Shown here in pieces: positions 1-7,420 of a DNA stretch of 10,405 bases; the first letter of the stretch is position 1, and each line of letters opens with the position of its first letter. Origin of the DNA: Bordetella parapertussis (GTDB lineage: Bacteria > Pseudomonadota > Gammaproteobacteria > Burkholderiales > Burkholderiaceae_C); assembly GCA_945907335.1 (NCBI GenBank), contig CAMDSU010000052.1, positions 1-10,405 of the forward strand. The letters are read 5' to 3'. A model generated the notes under the pieces. That model ran no database searches. It saw nothing but the letters and a program-made list of their open reading frames with translations, and was not told the origin of the DNA. The position numbers were made by a program, and so were the translations under genes.

Positions 1-243
<243 letters not shown>

Positions 244-249
244 TTAGAA

Positions 250-273
250 GTCCGCGATTTTAGCCGCGCGGAC
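250..273 (-). other. Hairpin in the fabG-acpP gap
   Basis: Perfect 7-base inverted repeat GTCCGCG (250-256) and CGCGGAC (267-273) with a 10-base loop. It would form in the acpP leader or in the fabG-acpP intercistronic RNA. No T-run follows on the minus strand, so it does not look like an intrinsic terminator; a processing or stabilising structure is more likely. A second small hairpin at 227-237 (CCCT, 3-base loop, AGGG) covers the acpP Shine-Dalgarno. Confidence 0.45.
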
Positions 274-291
274 GAAACGGCTGACTACTGG

Positions 292-320
292 CTTATACCA
301 AGGCCGTTAAGCCATGTACA
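292..320 (-). promoter_or_regulatory. Putative acpP promoter
   Basis: Read on the minus strand, TGTACA (315-320) matches 4 of 6 bases of the sigma-70 -35 box. It is followed after 17 bases by TATAAG (292-297), preceded by TGG, an extended -10. Most of it lies in the last codons of fabG and the gap behind them. Transcription would begin near 285 and give an acpP leader of about 60 bases. Independent acpP expression is known in E. coli. Prediction by eye only. Confidence 0.4.
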
Positions 321-1056
321 TGCCGCCATTGACGTGCAATTCTTGACCGGTGATGTAGGCCCCGCCGTTTCCCGCCAAAAATGCCACGGCCTGCGCCACA
401 TCTTCGGGTTGACCGAGGTGCCCCAAGGGGATTTGACCCAGCAACGCCTGCTGCTGCTCTGGCGGCAATCCCGCCGTCATGTCGGTCTCGATAAATCCTG
501 GGGCCACGCAATTGACCGTGATTCCGCGACTGCCCAGCTCTCTGGCCAAGGCTTTGGTCATGCCAGCCACGCCCGCTTTGGCTGCCGCGTAATTGGCTTG
601 CCCGGGGTTGCCAGAGGCACCGACCACGCTGGTGATGTTGATGATGCGGCCAAAACGCTGTTTCATCATGGGACGCATGACCGCGCGGCACAGTCGGAAA
701 ACGGCTTTCAGGTTGGTGTCGATGACATCGTCCCAATCGCTGTCTTTCATGCGCATGGCCAAAGTATCACGGGTGATGCCGGCGTTGTTGACCAACACAT
801 GCAAGCCACCGGTTTGCTCCACCAAACGGTCCACCACCGATTGCAATTGGTCGGCATCGTTGACTTGCAACACCACCCCTTGGCAACCAGCAAACGCCGC
901 CAATGACTCAGCGATGCGCGACGCCCCTTCTTCACTGGTGGCAGTGCCACACACGTGAAAACCTTGGCTCGCCAAATGCAAGGCAATGGCGGCACCAATG
1001 CCACGAGAAGCGCCGGTGACCAGCGCGGTCTGGGGAGAAATGGAGGGTGTTCCCAT
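307..1056 (-). CDS. fabG: 3-oxoacyl-[ACP] reductase FabG
   Basis: NADPH-dependent reduction of 3-oxoacyl-ACP to 3-hydroxyacyl-ACP, the first reductive step of each elongation cycle, in the cytosol. It is a short-chain dehydrogenase/reductase with a Rossmann fold: nucleotide motif TGASRGIG at residues 14-21, NNAG at 90-93, and the catalytic tetrad Asn115, Ser143, Tyr156 and Lys160 (YAAAK). The C-terminus GGMYMA is typical. The protein is 249 aa, against about 244 in E. coli. I chose ATG at 1056. A TTG at 1062 is in frame and overlaps the fabD stop as TTGA, which would add two residues; neither has a good Shine-Dalgarno, so translation probably depends on coupling to fabD. It lies between fabD and acpP in the same direction. 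Identification is very secure; only the start is uncertain. Confidence 0.97.
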   Translation of the reverse strand: MGTPSISPQTALVTGASRGIGAAIALHLASQGFHVCGTATSEEGASRIAESLAAFAGCQGVVLQVNDADQLQSVVDRLVEQTGGLHVLVNNAGITRDTLAMRMKDSDWDDVIDTNLKAVFRLCRAVMRPMMKQRFGRIINITSVVGASGNPGQANYAAAKAGVAGMTKALARELGSRGITVNCVAPGFIETDMTAGLPPEQQQALLGQIPLGHLGQPEDVAQAVAFLAGNGGAYITGQELHVNGGMYMA

Positions 1057-1058
1057 GG

Positions 1059-2012
1059 TCAAGTCTTTAAGAAAGCAAAGGTTTCAGTCAGGGTCACTGG
1101 GTCATACAAAGCATGCGACTGCAGGTCTGGCGAAATCCGCTTGACCATGCCCGACAGCACTTTGCCGGGGCCGCATTCAACCACGTGGCTAACGCCGAGT
1201 TGTTGCATGCACTGAATGGTTTCTACCCAACGCACCGGGCCAAATGCTTGTCGAAATAGCGCATCGCGTATGCGAGCCGGGTCAGTTTCTTGGGCCACAT
1301 CGATGTTGTTGATGACCGGAATTTGTGGCAGGCCAAATGGCATGTCTTTCAAATGACTGCGCAAGCGCTGCGCGGCAGGTTCCATCATGGCGCAATGAAA
1401 CGGCGCTGAAACCGGCAACAGCAAAGTGCGTTTGGCACCAGCAGCTTTGAGCAATTCGCAGGCCTTTGCAACCGCTTGTTGACTGCCTGATATGACGGTC
1501 TGACCGGGGTCGTTGAAATTGGCAGCTTGGACGACTTCTCCACTGTCAGGCGCAAACTCGGCCTGGGCTTGTTTGCAAATATCCACCACTTGGGAGGCTT
1601 GCAAACCCAACACGGCTGCCATGGCACCTGCACCGACGGCAACCGCATCTTGCATGGCCTGGGCGCGCAATCGCACCAAAGGCACCGCTTGCGACAAACT
1701 GAGCACCTCGCTGGCCACCAATGCTGAATATTCGCCCAAAGAATGCCCAGCCACAAACGACGGCCGTGTACCGCCCTCTGCCATCCAAACGCGGTAGGCA
1801 GCGACCGCAGCCACCAACATCACTGGCTGGGTGTTGGTGGTCAGCGCCAATGTTTCTTTGGGACCTTCGTGGATCAGTTGTCCCACATCTTGGCCAAGCA
1901 CTTCACTGGCTTCCTCGAGCGTGGCTTCAACCACCGGGTGGTCGTTCCACGCGTCCAGCATGCCCACAGACTGTGAGCCTTGACCGGGAAACACAAAAGC
2001 AAATGTTGTCAT
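1059..2012 (-). CDS. fabD: Malonyl-CoA:ACP transacylase FabD
   Basis: Transfers malonyl from CoA to the ACP arm, supplying the extender unit for fatty acid synthesis in the cytosol. The 317 aa protein starts MTTFAFVFPGQGSQSVGM, the standard opening of this family. The nucleophile elbow GHSLGEYSAL places the catalytic serine at Ser91. Arg116, in RLRAQAMQ, binds the malonyl carboxylate, and His206, in PVSAPFHCAMM, completes the active site (E. coli Ser92, Arg117, His201). The length matches the family. The gene starts at ATG 2012, 9 bases after the fabH stop, with no clear Shine-Dalgarno, and ends just before the fabG start, suggesting translational coupling on both sides. Identification is certain. 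Confidence 0.97.
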   Translation of the reverse strand: MTTFAFVFPGQGSQSVGMLDAWNDHPVVEATLEEASEVLGQDVGQLIHEGPKETLALTTNTQPVMLVAAVAAYRVWMAEGGTRPSFVAGHSLGEYSALVASEVLSLSQAVPLVRLRAQAMQDAVAVGAGAMAAVLGLQASQVVDICKQAQAEFAPDSGEVVQAANFNDPGQTVISGSQQAVAKACELLKAAGAKRTLLLPVSAPFHCAMMEPAAQRLRSHLKDMPFGLPQIPVINNIDVAQETDPARIRDALFRQAFGPVRWVETIQCMQQLGVSHVVECGPGKVLSGMVKRISPDLQSHALYDPVTLTETFAFLKT

Positions 2013-2021
2013 ATGTGTGAA

Positions 2022-3023
2022 TCAGTAGCGCAAAAGAACTGAGCCCCAAGCGAAGCCGCCGCCGACCCCCTCGAGCATGACCAGTTGGCCGGGCTTGACC
2101 AGACCGGCGCGAACCCCTTTGTCCAACGCCAGCGGAATAGATGCAGCCGATGTGTTGCCATGCTCGGCCACCGTCAACAACACTTTTTCCATGGGGAGTT
2201 TCAATTTTTTTGCCGTGCTTTGAATGATGCGGATATTGGCCTGGTGCGGCACCAACCAATCAAGGTCGCTGTCATGCAGTCCGGCTTTGGCCAACACCGC
2301 ACGGGCCGTGTCTTCCAAGACGCCCACCGCCAGTTTGAACACCCCTTGGCCGTCCATTTTCAACACCGGATCGCCCAAAATTTCACCACCTTGTACATGT
2401 CCGGGTACGCACAATAAACCCACATGCTTGCCATCAGCATGAATATCTGTGGCCAAAATACCGGGCTGTGAAGAAGTTTCCAGCACCACCGCGCCAGCCC
2501 CATCGCCAAACAGCACACAGGTGGTGCGGTCGTTGAAATCGAGCAGTCGTGAGAACACCTCTGCACCCACCACCAAGGCCCGCTTGGCATTTCCCGCGCG
2601 CAGCATGGCATCAGCCACACTCAAGGCATAAATAAATCCTGCGCAAACAGCTTGCACATCAAAAGCAGGCGAACCGGCGATTCCCGCCGCCTGCGGGCTG
2701 AGTTGCGCGAGTTTGTGCTGCAAGATGCATGCGGTGGAAGGAAACACCATGTCAGGGGTTGAGGTGGCCACGATCAATAAATCGATGTCTTGCGGGCCCA
2801 GTTGCGCGGAAGACAGGGCTTGTTTACAGGCTTCAAAGGCCAAATCGCTGCTGAACACCCCTGGCGCAACGAAGTATCGGGCGCCGATACCAGTGCGCTC
2901 GACGATCCACTCGTCAGAGCTCTCCACACCTTTGGCAGCCAATTCGGCCACCAAATCGGCATTGCTCAGTCGGCGTGGGGGCAGGTAGCTGCCAGTGCCA
3001 ACAATTCGGGAATACAAGCTCAT
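2022..3023 (-). CDS. fabH: 3-oxoacyl-[ACP] synthase III FabH
   Basis: Starts fatty acid chains by condensing an acyl-CoA primer (usually acetyl-CoA) with malonyl-ACP, giving 3-oxoacyl-ACP and CO2. It is a thiolase-fold enzyme with catalytic Cys127 in [10 protein letters not shown], His260 in PHQANIRI and Asn290 in [11 protein letters not shown], the Cys-His-Asn triad diagnostic of KAS III. The [10 protein letters not shown] segment at 172-181 and the glycine-rich end [15 protein letters not shown] are also typical. At 333 aa it is slightly longer than the 317 aa E. coli enzyme; part of the excess is a short Ala/Gly/Ser-rich stretch around residues 109-118, shortly before the catalytic Cys. 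Its ATG overlaps the plsX stop (ATGA), a classic coupling signal. Primer preference (straight or branched) cannot be judged from the sequence. Confidence 0.97.
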   Translation of the reverse strand: MSLYSRIVGTGSYLPPRRLSNADLVAELAAKGVESSDEWIVERTGIGARYFVAPGVFSSDLAFEACKQALSSAQLGPQDIDLLIVATSTPDMVFPSTACILQHKLAQLSPQAAGIAGSPAFDVQAVCAGFIYALSVADAMLRAGNAKRALVVGAEVFSRLLDFNDRTTCVLFGDGAGAVVLETSSQPGILATDIHADGKHVGLLCVPGHVQGGEILGDPVLKMDGQGVFKLAVGVLEDTARAVLAKAGLHDSDLDWLVPHQANIRIIQSTAKKLKLPMEKVLLTVAEHGNTSAASIPLALDKGVRAGLVKPGQLVMLEGVGGGFAWGSVLLRY

Positions 3024-4063
3024 GCAGGGTCTGTGATGTGGGTCAACGGCGGCGAAGCCGCCAGCAAAGGGGCGGCATGGGCCAATTGGGACCGCACACG
3101 CGCCAACAAATCATGGTCGGCCGCATCATACGCGCGCTGCAAGGCTGTCGAAAACGCCAACTCGTCGGCTGATCCATGGCTTTTGAACACCAAACCCTGC
3201 AATCCCAACAAAGCCGCGCCATTGTGACGTCGGTGGTCAACCAACTTTTTAAAGCCAGATAACGCCGGATAAGCAATAAAGCCCGCAATTAATGTATAAA
3301 TGTTGCGAGAAAAGCTCTTTTTCAAAAAGCCAGAAATCATGACCGCAAGCCCCTCACTGGCTTTCAATGCCACATTGCCGACAAATCCATCGCAGACCAC
3401 GATATCCGTGGTGCCCTTGAAAATATCATTGCCTTCAACATTGCCATAAAAATTCAAATCGCCGGAGTTGGCTGCAGATCGCAGCAATTCACTGGTTTTT
3501 TTGATATTTTCATTGCCTTTGATGGCTTCTTCGCCAATATTTAACAAGCCAACACTGGGTTTCGCAACCCCTGTCAACACAGACACCAAGGCAGAACCCA
3601 TGAGCGCAAATTGCAACAAATGCTCGGGCGTAGAGTCGACGTTGGCACCCAGATCTAGCATGGTGGTGCCGCCACCCTTGGCATTTGGCATTTGTCCGGC
3701 AATGGCAGGCCTGTCGATGCCATCCAAAGTTTTGAGCACATAACGCGCAATTGCCATCAATGCACCGGTATTGCCGGCAGATACCGCCGCATCAGCATGC
3801 CCATCGCGGACCTGCTCGATGGCAACCCGCATGGAAGAATCTTTTTTACGGCGCAATGCCACCTCAATCGGGTCGTCCATTTCGACGACTTCGCTGGCCT
3901 GGACCAAGGTGGCCCGGGGGTGGGAAAAATGGGACAGGGCTTGGGGTAGACCTACCAGCAGCAGTTGGGCACTGGGGTTGCGGTCAAGAAAAACACGGCA
4001 AGCTGGCAATGTGACCTTGGCTCCGTGGTCACCGCCCATACAGTCAACAGCCAGCGTCACCAT
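3020..4063 (-). CDS. plsX: Phosphate acyltransferase PlsX
   Basis: Converts acyl-ACP and phosphate to acyl-phosphate, the donor used by membrane PlsY for glycerol-3-phosphate, so it links fatty acid synthesis to phospholipid synthesis. It is a peripheral membrane protein. The 347 aa sequence has the family hallmarks: VDCMGGDHG at 6-14, [10 protein letters not shown] at 94-103, LDLGANVD at 136-143, NIGEE at 175-179 and [12 protein letters not shown] at 223-234, then the [17 protein letters not shown] block near 281-297. The start is ATG 4063, with only a weak Shine-Dalgarno. It follows rpmF after 96 bases that hold a terminator-like hairpin and a weak promoter-like pair (TTGATG at 4102-4107 and TGTAAA at 4078-4083, minus strand, 18 bases apart). 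The stop overlaps the fabH start. Confidence 0.96.
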   Translation of the reverse strand: MVTLAVDCMGGDHGAKVTLPACRVFLDRNPSAQLLLVGLPQALSHFSHPRATLVQASEVVEMDDPIEVALRRKKDSSMRVAIEQVRDGHADAAVSAGNTGALMAIARYVLKTLDGIDRPAIAGQMPNAKGGGTTMLDLGANVDSTPEHLLQFALMGSALVSVLTGVAKPSVGLLNIGEEAIKGNENIKKTSELLRSAANSGDLNFYGNVEGNDIFKGTTDIVVCDGFVGNVALKASEGLAVMISGFLKKSFSRNIYTLIAGFIAYPALSGFKKLVDHRRHNGAALLGLQGLVFKSHGSADELAFSTALQRAYDAADHDLLARVRSQLAHAAPLLAASPPLTHITDPA

Positions 4064-4107
4064 GAGAATTGCAGTTTTTTACAGGTCAAAAACATGGGTG
4101 CCATCAA

Positions 4108-4142
4108 GCAAAAGGCCCGCGACAGATTCACTGTGACGGGCC
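4108..4142 (-). terminator. Terminator-like hairpin between rpmF and plsX
   Basis: On the minus strand, GGCCCG pairs with CGGGCC (4137-4142 with 4114-4119). There is a 2x2 internal mismatch, then a second 4-bp stem (CTGT 4131-4134 with ACAG 4122-4125) and a 5-base loop. TTTT (4110-4113) directly follows the stem and then GC. The U-tract is short, so termination is probably partial. It would let rpmF be expressed above plsX-fabH-fabD-fabG. Confidence 0.45.
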
Positions 4143-4159
4143 CAGATGCTGAAGCAAGT

Positions 4160-4342
4160 TCAGGCTTCAGACTTGGTTTTCAGCACTTTTCGTCCACGGT
4201 AAAAACCGGTCGGGCTGATGTGATGACGCAAATGCACTTCGCCGGTGGTGGGTTCAACTGCCAAACCGGGGACGTTCAACGCATTGTGTGAACGGTGCAT
4301 GCCTCTTTTAGAGGGAGATTTTTTGTTTTGTTGGACAGCCAT
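4160..4342 (-). CDS. rpmF: 50S ribosomal protein L32
   Basis: Small basic protein of the large ribosomal subunit. The 60 aa sequence begins [19 protein letters not shown] and has the conserved [20 protein letters not shown] core, closely resembling E. coli L32 (57 aa). It has no cysteines, so it is the zinc-independent form. ATG 4342 is preceded by a good AGGAG Shine-Dalgarno (4350-4354) at 6 bases spacing. Upstream in the 108-base gap after the DUF177 gene are a TATAAT-like -10 box and a strong hairpin. Downstream, a terminator-like hairpin separates it from plsX, which would allow rpmF transcripts to be more abundant than those of the fab genes. Confidence 0.97.
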   Translation of the reverse strand: MAVQQNKKSPSKRGMHRSHNALNVPGLAVEPTTGEVHLRHHISPTGFYRGRKVLKTKSEA

Positions 4343-4375
4343 GGCAGGCTCCTGAATATCGTTGGTTCAAATGGA

Positions 4376-4407
4376 TGGTCAAATCAGGATGCTTCACCCT
4401 GAGACCA
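4376..4407 (-). promoter_or_regulatory. Strong hairpin in the rpmF leader
   Basis: On the minus strand TGGTC (4407-4403) pairs with GACCA (4380-4376), and TCAGGGTG (4402-4395) pairs with CATCCTGA (4391-4384), with a 3-base AAG loop and a 3-base TTT bulge; one pair is G-U. That is about 13 base pairs. The 3' arm bases TCCTGA can also pair with TCAGGA (4355-4350), which contains the rpmF Shine-Dalgarno, so two exclusive folds are possible. Confidence 0.5.
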
Positions 4408-4418
4408 AAGAATCGAAG

Positions 4419-4424
4419 ATTATA
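4419..4424 (-). promoter_or_regulatory. TATAAT -10 box, possible rpmF promoter
   Basis: Perfect TATAAT on the minus strand in the gap between the DUF177 gene and rpmF. The -35 region at 16-18 bases spacing (around CGAGCG) is a poor match, so strength is uncertain. Transcription would begin near 4411 and give a leader of about 70 bases containing the hairpin at 4376-4407. A 5-bp hairpin (AGCGA/TCGCT, 4431-4445) lies just upstream. Confidence 0.35.
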
Positions 4425-4450
4425 GCCATAAGCGATTTATTCGCTCGTCT

Positions 4451-4978
4451 TCACGGTTTGGGTAGTTTCAGGCCCGCCAGCGCAGCAAAAGGATGCGGCA
4501 AATCGTCGCCCAAAGCCGCACTGGACGGCGGTTGACAACTGCCATGGCTGACGATCAACGGCATGGCCAGCAACAATTCGTCCTCCAACAGATTCAGGGC
4601 ATCAAATTCGCTGGAAATGGCCAACAAATCCTCTTCACAGGTATCGTCCTCAGCCAAAGCCGTGGCTTCGTCTGCCACAAAGCGGAACCACCGGTCGATA
4701 GACAAAGGCACCGCCATAGGTTCCAAGCAACGCTGGCAGCGCTGTGTCAAGGTCAAGCTTGCTTGCAAATGCAACCAGTTTTGCGCTCTGGCAGCACTGC
4801 CCCGGGTCTGGCCCTGCAAGGACCAATCACAGAGCGACGAATGATCAACGGCCAACCCGGGCTCACACACCGCTTGCACACGCGGCAAGCCGTTCAGTGC
4901 TGTTTGCCAGTGACCGTGTGCGCCTAGTTCGGCAAATCGTGCAGTGTCTAGGGCGCGGGTATTCCATTCGTTTGTCAT
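4451..4978 (-). CDS. yceD: DUF177 family protein YceD
   Basis: Member of the DUF177/YceD family, widely found just upstream of rpmF and linked by published work to 23S rRNA accumulation; its molecular role is not settled. The 175 aa protein has the diagnostic CQRCLEP motif (Cys81 and Cys84), an acidic stretch at about 102-133 and the LLEDELLLAMPLIVSHGSC segment with His145 and Cys148. These Cys/His residues could bind metal or zinc, which is inference. The length matches E. coli YceD (173 aa). The start ATG 4978 has no strong Shine-Dalgarno. It is head to head with the maf gene: only about 18-33 bases separate the starts depending on which maf start is used, so each promoter must overlap the other gene's beginning. 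The family call is secure, the function is not. Confidence 0.9.
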   Translation of the reverse strand: MTNEWNTRALDTARFAELGAHGHWQTALNGLPRVQAVCEPGLAVDHSSLCDWSLQGQTRGSAARAQNWLHLQASLTLTQRCQRCLEPMAVPLSIDRWFRFVADEATALAEDDTCEEDLLAISSEFDALNLLEDELLLAMPLIVSHGSCQPPSSAALGDDLPHPFAALAGLKLPKP

Positions 4979-5011
4979 ATCGGGCAGTGTAAGAGAATGG
5001 GTTGCATGAGC

Positions 5012-5605
5012 ATGGCTATTTTTGATCGTCCCCTGATTTTGGGGTCCACTTCGGTGTACCGCCGCGAATTACTACAGCGCTTGCGACTGCCATTTGAAGT
5101 GGTCGCCCCGCATGTCGATGAAACCCCGTTGCCTGGCGAAAGCCCGCAAACCTTAGCCGAACGACTGGCCATGGCCAAAGCGCGTGCGGTGGCTCAGTTG
5201 CACCCGCATGCGGTGGTGATCGGCTCCGACCAAGTGGCCGATTTGGACGGTGAGCCCTTGGGTAAACCCGGCAACCACGAGCGCGCCGTGCTTCAGTTGC
5301 AACGGATGCAGGGCCGCACTGTGGTGTTTCAAACTGCGGTGGCGGTGGTGTGTCAGGAAACGGGTTTTGCTGGCCAAGCGTTGTCGCAAGTGATGGTGCG
5401 CTTCAGGCCCTTGACTGACCAAGCCATCGACACTTATTTGCACGCCGAACAACCTTATGACTGCGCCGGCAGCGCCAAAAGTGAGGGCTTGGGCATCGCA
5501 CTGTTGGAGAGCATTGATAACCAAGACCCAACGGCTTTGGTGGGTTTGCCACTGATACATACATGCCGGTTGCTGCGGGCGGCCGGTGTTCCTTTGCTGG
5601 ACTGA
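5012..5605 (+). CDS. maf: Maf/YceF-type nucleoside triphosphate pyrophosphatase
   Basis: Hydrolyses non-canonical or modified nucleoside triphosphates to the monophosphate and pyrophosphate. The GSDQVADLDG form and the position beside yceD fit the YceF branch, which in E. coli acts on 7-methyl-GTP; that substrate is inferred. Motifs with this start (197 aa): GSTSVYRR at 11-18, VDETP at 35-39, GSDQV at 71-75 with the putative catalytic Asp73, KP shortly after, and CAGSAKSEG at 151-159. In-frame ATGs at 4997 and 5006 would lengthen it by 5 or 2 residues. I chose 5012 because the conserved LILGSTS core starts 7 residues in, as in family members; no start has a clear Shine-Dalgarno. It is followed after 6 bases by the methyltransferase gene, probably in one transcript. 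Confidence 0.93.
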   Translation: MAIFDRPLILGSTSVYRRELLQRLRLPFEVVAPHVDETPLPGESPQTLAERLAMAKARAVAQLHPHAVVIGSDQVADLDGEPLGKPGNHERAVLQLQRMQGRTVVFQTAVAVVCQETGFAGQALSQVMVRFRPLTDQAIDTYLHAEQPYDCAGSAKSEGLGIALLESIDNQDPTALVGLPLIHTCRLLRAAGVPLLD

Positions 5606-5611
5606 ACCACG

Positions 5612-6385
5612 ATGCCATCTTCCACCCACGCTCTGGGTCGTTTGTTTCTGGTGCCAGCACCGCTGGATTTCATGTGTGAAACGCAGGTTCCGCTGACGCA
5701 GGTCATGCCCTTACACACCTTGCAAATCGCTTCTCAGTTGTCGCATTGGGTATGCGAGAACGCCAAATCCACCCGCGCATTGCTCAAACGCATTGATGCG
5801 GTATGCCCGTTGAAAACCCCTTTGCAGTCGCAACAACTGGTGGAATTGCCCAGATTGGTTCACAAAAAAGGCGACCATGCAGCAGGCGTTGACACCAGTG
5901 GCTTGCTGGCAAACGCTTTGGCCGGCCACGACATGGGTTTGGTGAGCGAAGCGGGCATGCCAGCGGTGGCCGACCCGGGGTCCTCTTTGGTGCGCGCAGC
6001 CCATGACGCTGGCGTTGAAGTGATTCCGTTGGTGGGACCTTCATCCTTGCTGTTGGCCCTGTCGGCCAGTGGCCTGAACGGCCAGCAATTCGCATTTGTT
6101 GGCTACTTGCCGCAAGACGCCTCAGAGCGGGCGCAGCGAATTCAGGCCCTAGAGAAACACGCGCTTAAAACTGGCGAAACACAAATATGTATAGAGACGC
6201 CTTACCGCAACCAAGCGCTGTGGCAGGCCTTGCTTGGTCACTTACAGGCCAACACCCGTTTGTGCCGCAGCAGCAACCTGAGCCTGCCAGAGATGCAAAC
6301 CGTGAGCAAACGCGTGTCTGACTGGCGAAAGGCCCCAGGCGAACTCGACAAACACACGCCGGTGGTGTTTGCTTTCGGCCCTTGA
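5612..6385 (+). CDS. RsmI-like SAM-dependent methyltransferase (tetrapyrrole methylase fold)
   Basis: The 257 aa protein belongs to the tetrapyrrole-methylase superfamily and most resembles RsmI, which 2'-O-methylates C1402 of 16S rRNA. Visible matches are LFLVPAPLDF at 11-20 (RsmI has a VPTPIGNL type strand here), a degenerate ExxxxTR (residues 49-55), GLVSEAGMPAVADPGSSLV at 109-127, VGPSSLLLALSASGL at 141-155 and VGYLPQDASER at 163-173. It differs from RsmI in lacking the GNL loop and most of the C-terminal helical domain (E. coli RsmI is 286 aa), and ends at a strand-like VVFAFGP. It may be a paralogue with another RNA or small-molecule target. It starts 6 bases after maf and ends 7 bases from the convergent sppA stop. 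Fold call is firm, substrate unknown. Confidence 0.85.
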   Translation: MPSSTHALGRLFLVPAPLDFMCETQVPLTQVMPLHTLQIASQLSHWVCENAKSTRALLKRIDAVCPLKTPLQSQQLVELPRLVHKKGDHAAGVDTSGLLANALAGHDMGLVSEAGMPAVADPGSSLVRAAHDAGVEVIPLVGPSSLLLALSASGLNGQQFAFVGYLPQDASERAQRIQALEKHALKTGETQICIETPYRNQALWQALLGHLQANTRLCRSSNLSLPEMQTVSKRVSDWRKAPGELDKHTPVVFAFGP

Positions 6386-6392
6386 AGCCATG

Positions 6393-7418
6393 TCAGCGCA
6401 AATGCGGCACCCCGTGGAGTGAGGTTTTGACCATGGCTTCGCCCATGGCCGCACCAAAACGCTTGACCAAGCGTTCAGCCACGTTGTCTTGTCGTGTGTA
6501 GTCCACGATATCTTCTGCTTTGACCACATCGCGAGCCACACTGTCCAAGGTGCCATAACCATCAGCCAGGCCCAGGTCGATGGCTTGCTGACCGCTCCAA
6601 AACAGTCCGCTGAAAATCTCTGGCGCATCTTTCAATCGGTCGCCACGCCCTTCGCGCACCACTGCAATGAATTGTTGGTGGATTTGGTCCAGCAAATTTT
6701 GCGCATGCGCTTTTTGTGTTTTGGTGGGGTTGCTGAACGGGTCTAAAAATCCTTTGTTTTCACCCGCCGTCATCAAGCGCCGCTCAACACCGACTTTGTC
6801 CATCAAACCGGTAAAACCAAAACCATCCATCAACACACCAATGCTGCCGACGATGCTGGCTTTGTCCACGTAAATTTTGTCGGATGATGCTGCAATGTAG
6901 TAAGCGGCAGATGCACAGGTTTCCTCCACCACCACATAAACAGGTTTTTGATGCAAGGCTTTTAAGCGTTTGACTTCGTCACTGATCATGCCGGCTTGTA
7001 CAGGGCTGCCGCCAGGGGAATTGATACGCAACACCACCGCCTGTGCCCCTTCATCTTCAAACGCCTGACGCATTGAATCGATGATCCACTCGGCATTGGC
7101 ATTCGCCTCGGCGTCGATTTCGCCTTTGATCTCGATCAATGCCGTGTGTGCGGTTGGATGAGCCGTGTTAGCGGTATTTCTTCCATGGTGAAAGGAAAAC
7201 CACAGCACCCCCAACACCAGCAGTATCCAAAAAAATCGAAACCCTATGCGCCAGCGACGGGCTGAGCGTTGCTCATGGATTTGCGCCATCACCAAACGCT
7301 CCAAGGTGTCACGCTCCCAGTGGCTGCTGTTTTGCGCTGCAGGCTCGCTGACAGAGGGGGCGGCAGTCGCTTTAACAGGGTCAGCGTCTTGAGCGGATGG
7401 TGTTTGTTCGTCTTGCAT
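6393..7418 (-). CDS. sppA: S49 family signal peptide peptidase SppA (short form), inner membrane
   Basis: Membrane serine protease that degrades cleaved signal peptides. It is the short single-domain form (341 aa), not the tandem-domain E. coli SppA. From ATG 7418: a cytoplasmic Pro/Ala/Ser/Gln-rich tail of about 55 residues, one transmembrane segment at about 58-77 (IGFRFFWILLVLGVLWFSF), then the protease domain. INSPGGSPVQAG lies at 133-144. The nucleophile is probably Ser170 in CASAAYYIAA and the general base Lys222 in GENKGFLDPF, the Ser/Lys dyad of bacterial SppA. An in-frame TTG at 7424 overlaps the upstream stop (TTGA) and is an alternative start. It is the last gene of the rluC-HAD-Rieske-sppA operon, 2 bases after the Rieske stop. 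Family is secure; natural substrates are inferred. Confidence 0.93.
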   Translation of the reverse strand: MQDEQTPSAQDADPVKATAAPSVSEPAAQNSSHWERDTLERLVMAQIHEQRSARRWRIGFRFFWILLVLGVLWFSFHHGRNTANTAHPTAHTALIEIKGEIDAEANANAEWIIDSMRQAFEDEGAQAVVLRINSPGGSPVQAGMISDEVKRLKALHQKPVYVVVEETCASAAYYIAASSDKIYVDKASIVGSIGVLMDGFGFTGLMDKVGVERRLMTAGENKGFLDPFSNPTKTQKAHAQNLLDQIHQQFIAVVREGRGDRLKDAPEIFSGLFWSGQQAIDLGLADGYGTLDSVARDVVKAEDIVDYTRQDNVAERLVKRFGAAMGEAMVKTSLHGVPHLR

Positions 7419-7420
7419 AT

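Noticed and set aside
6386..6420. Possible bidirectional terminator between the methyltransferase and sppA
   Set aside because: The genes converge with 7 bases between them; only a short CGCA/TGCG repeat is seen, inside sppA, with no T-run.
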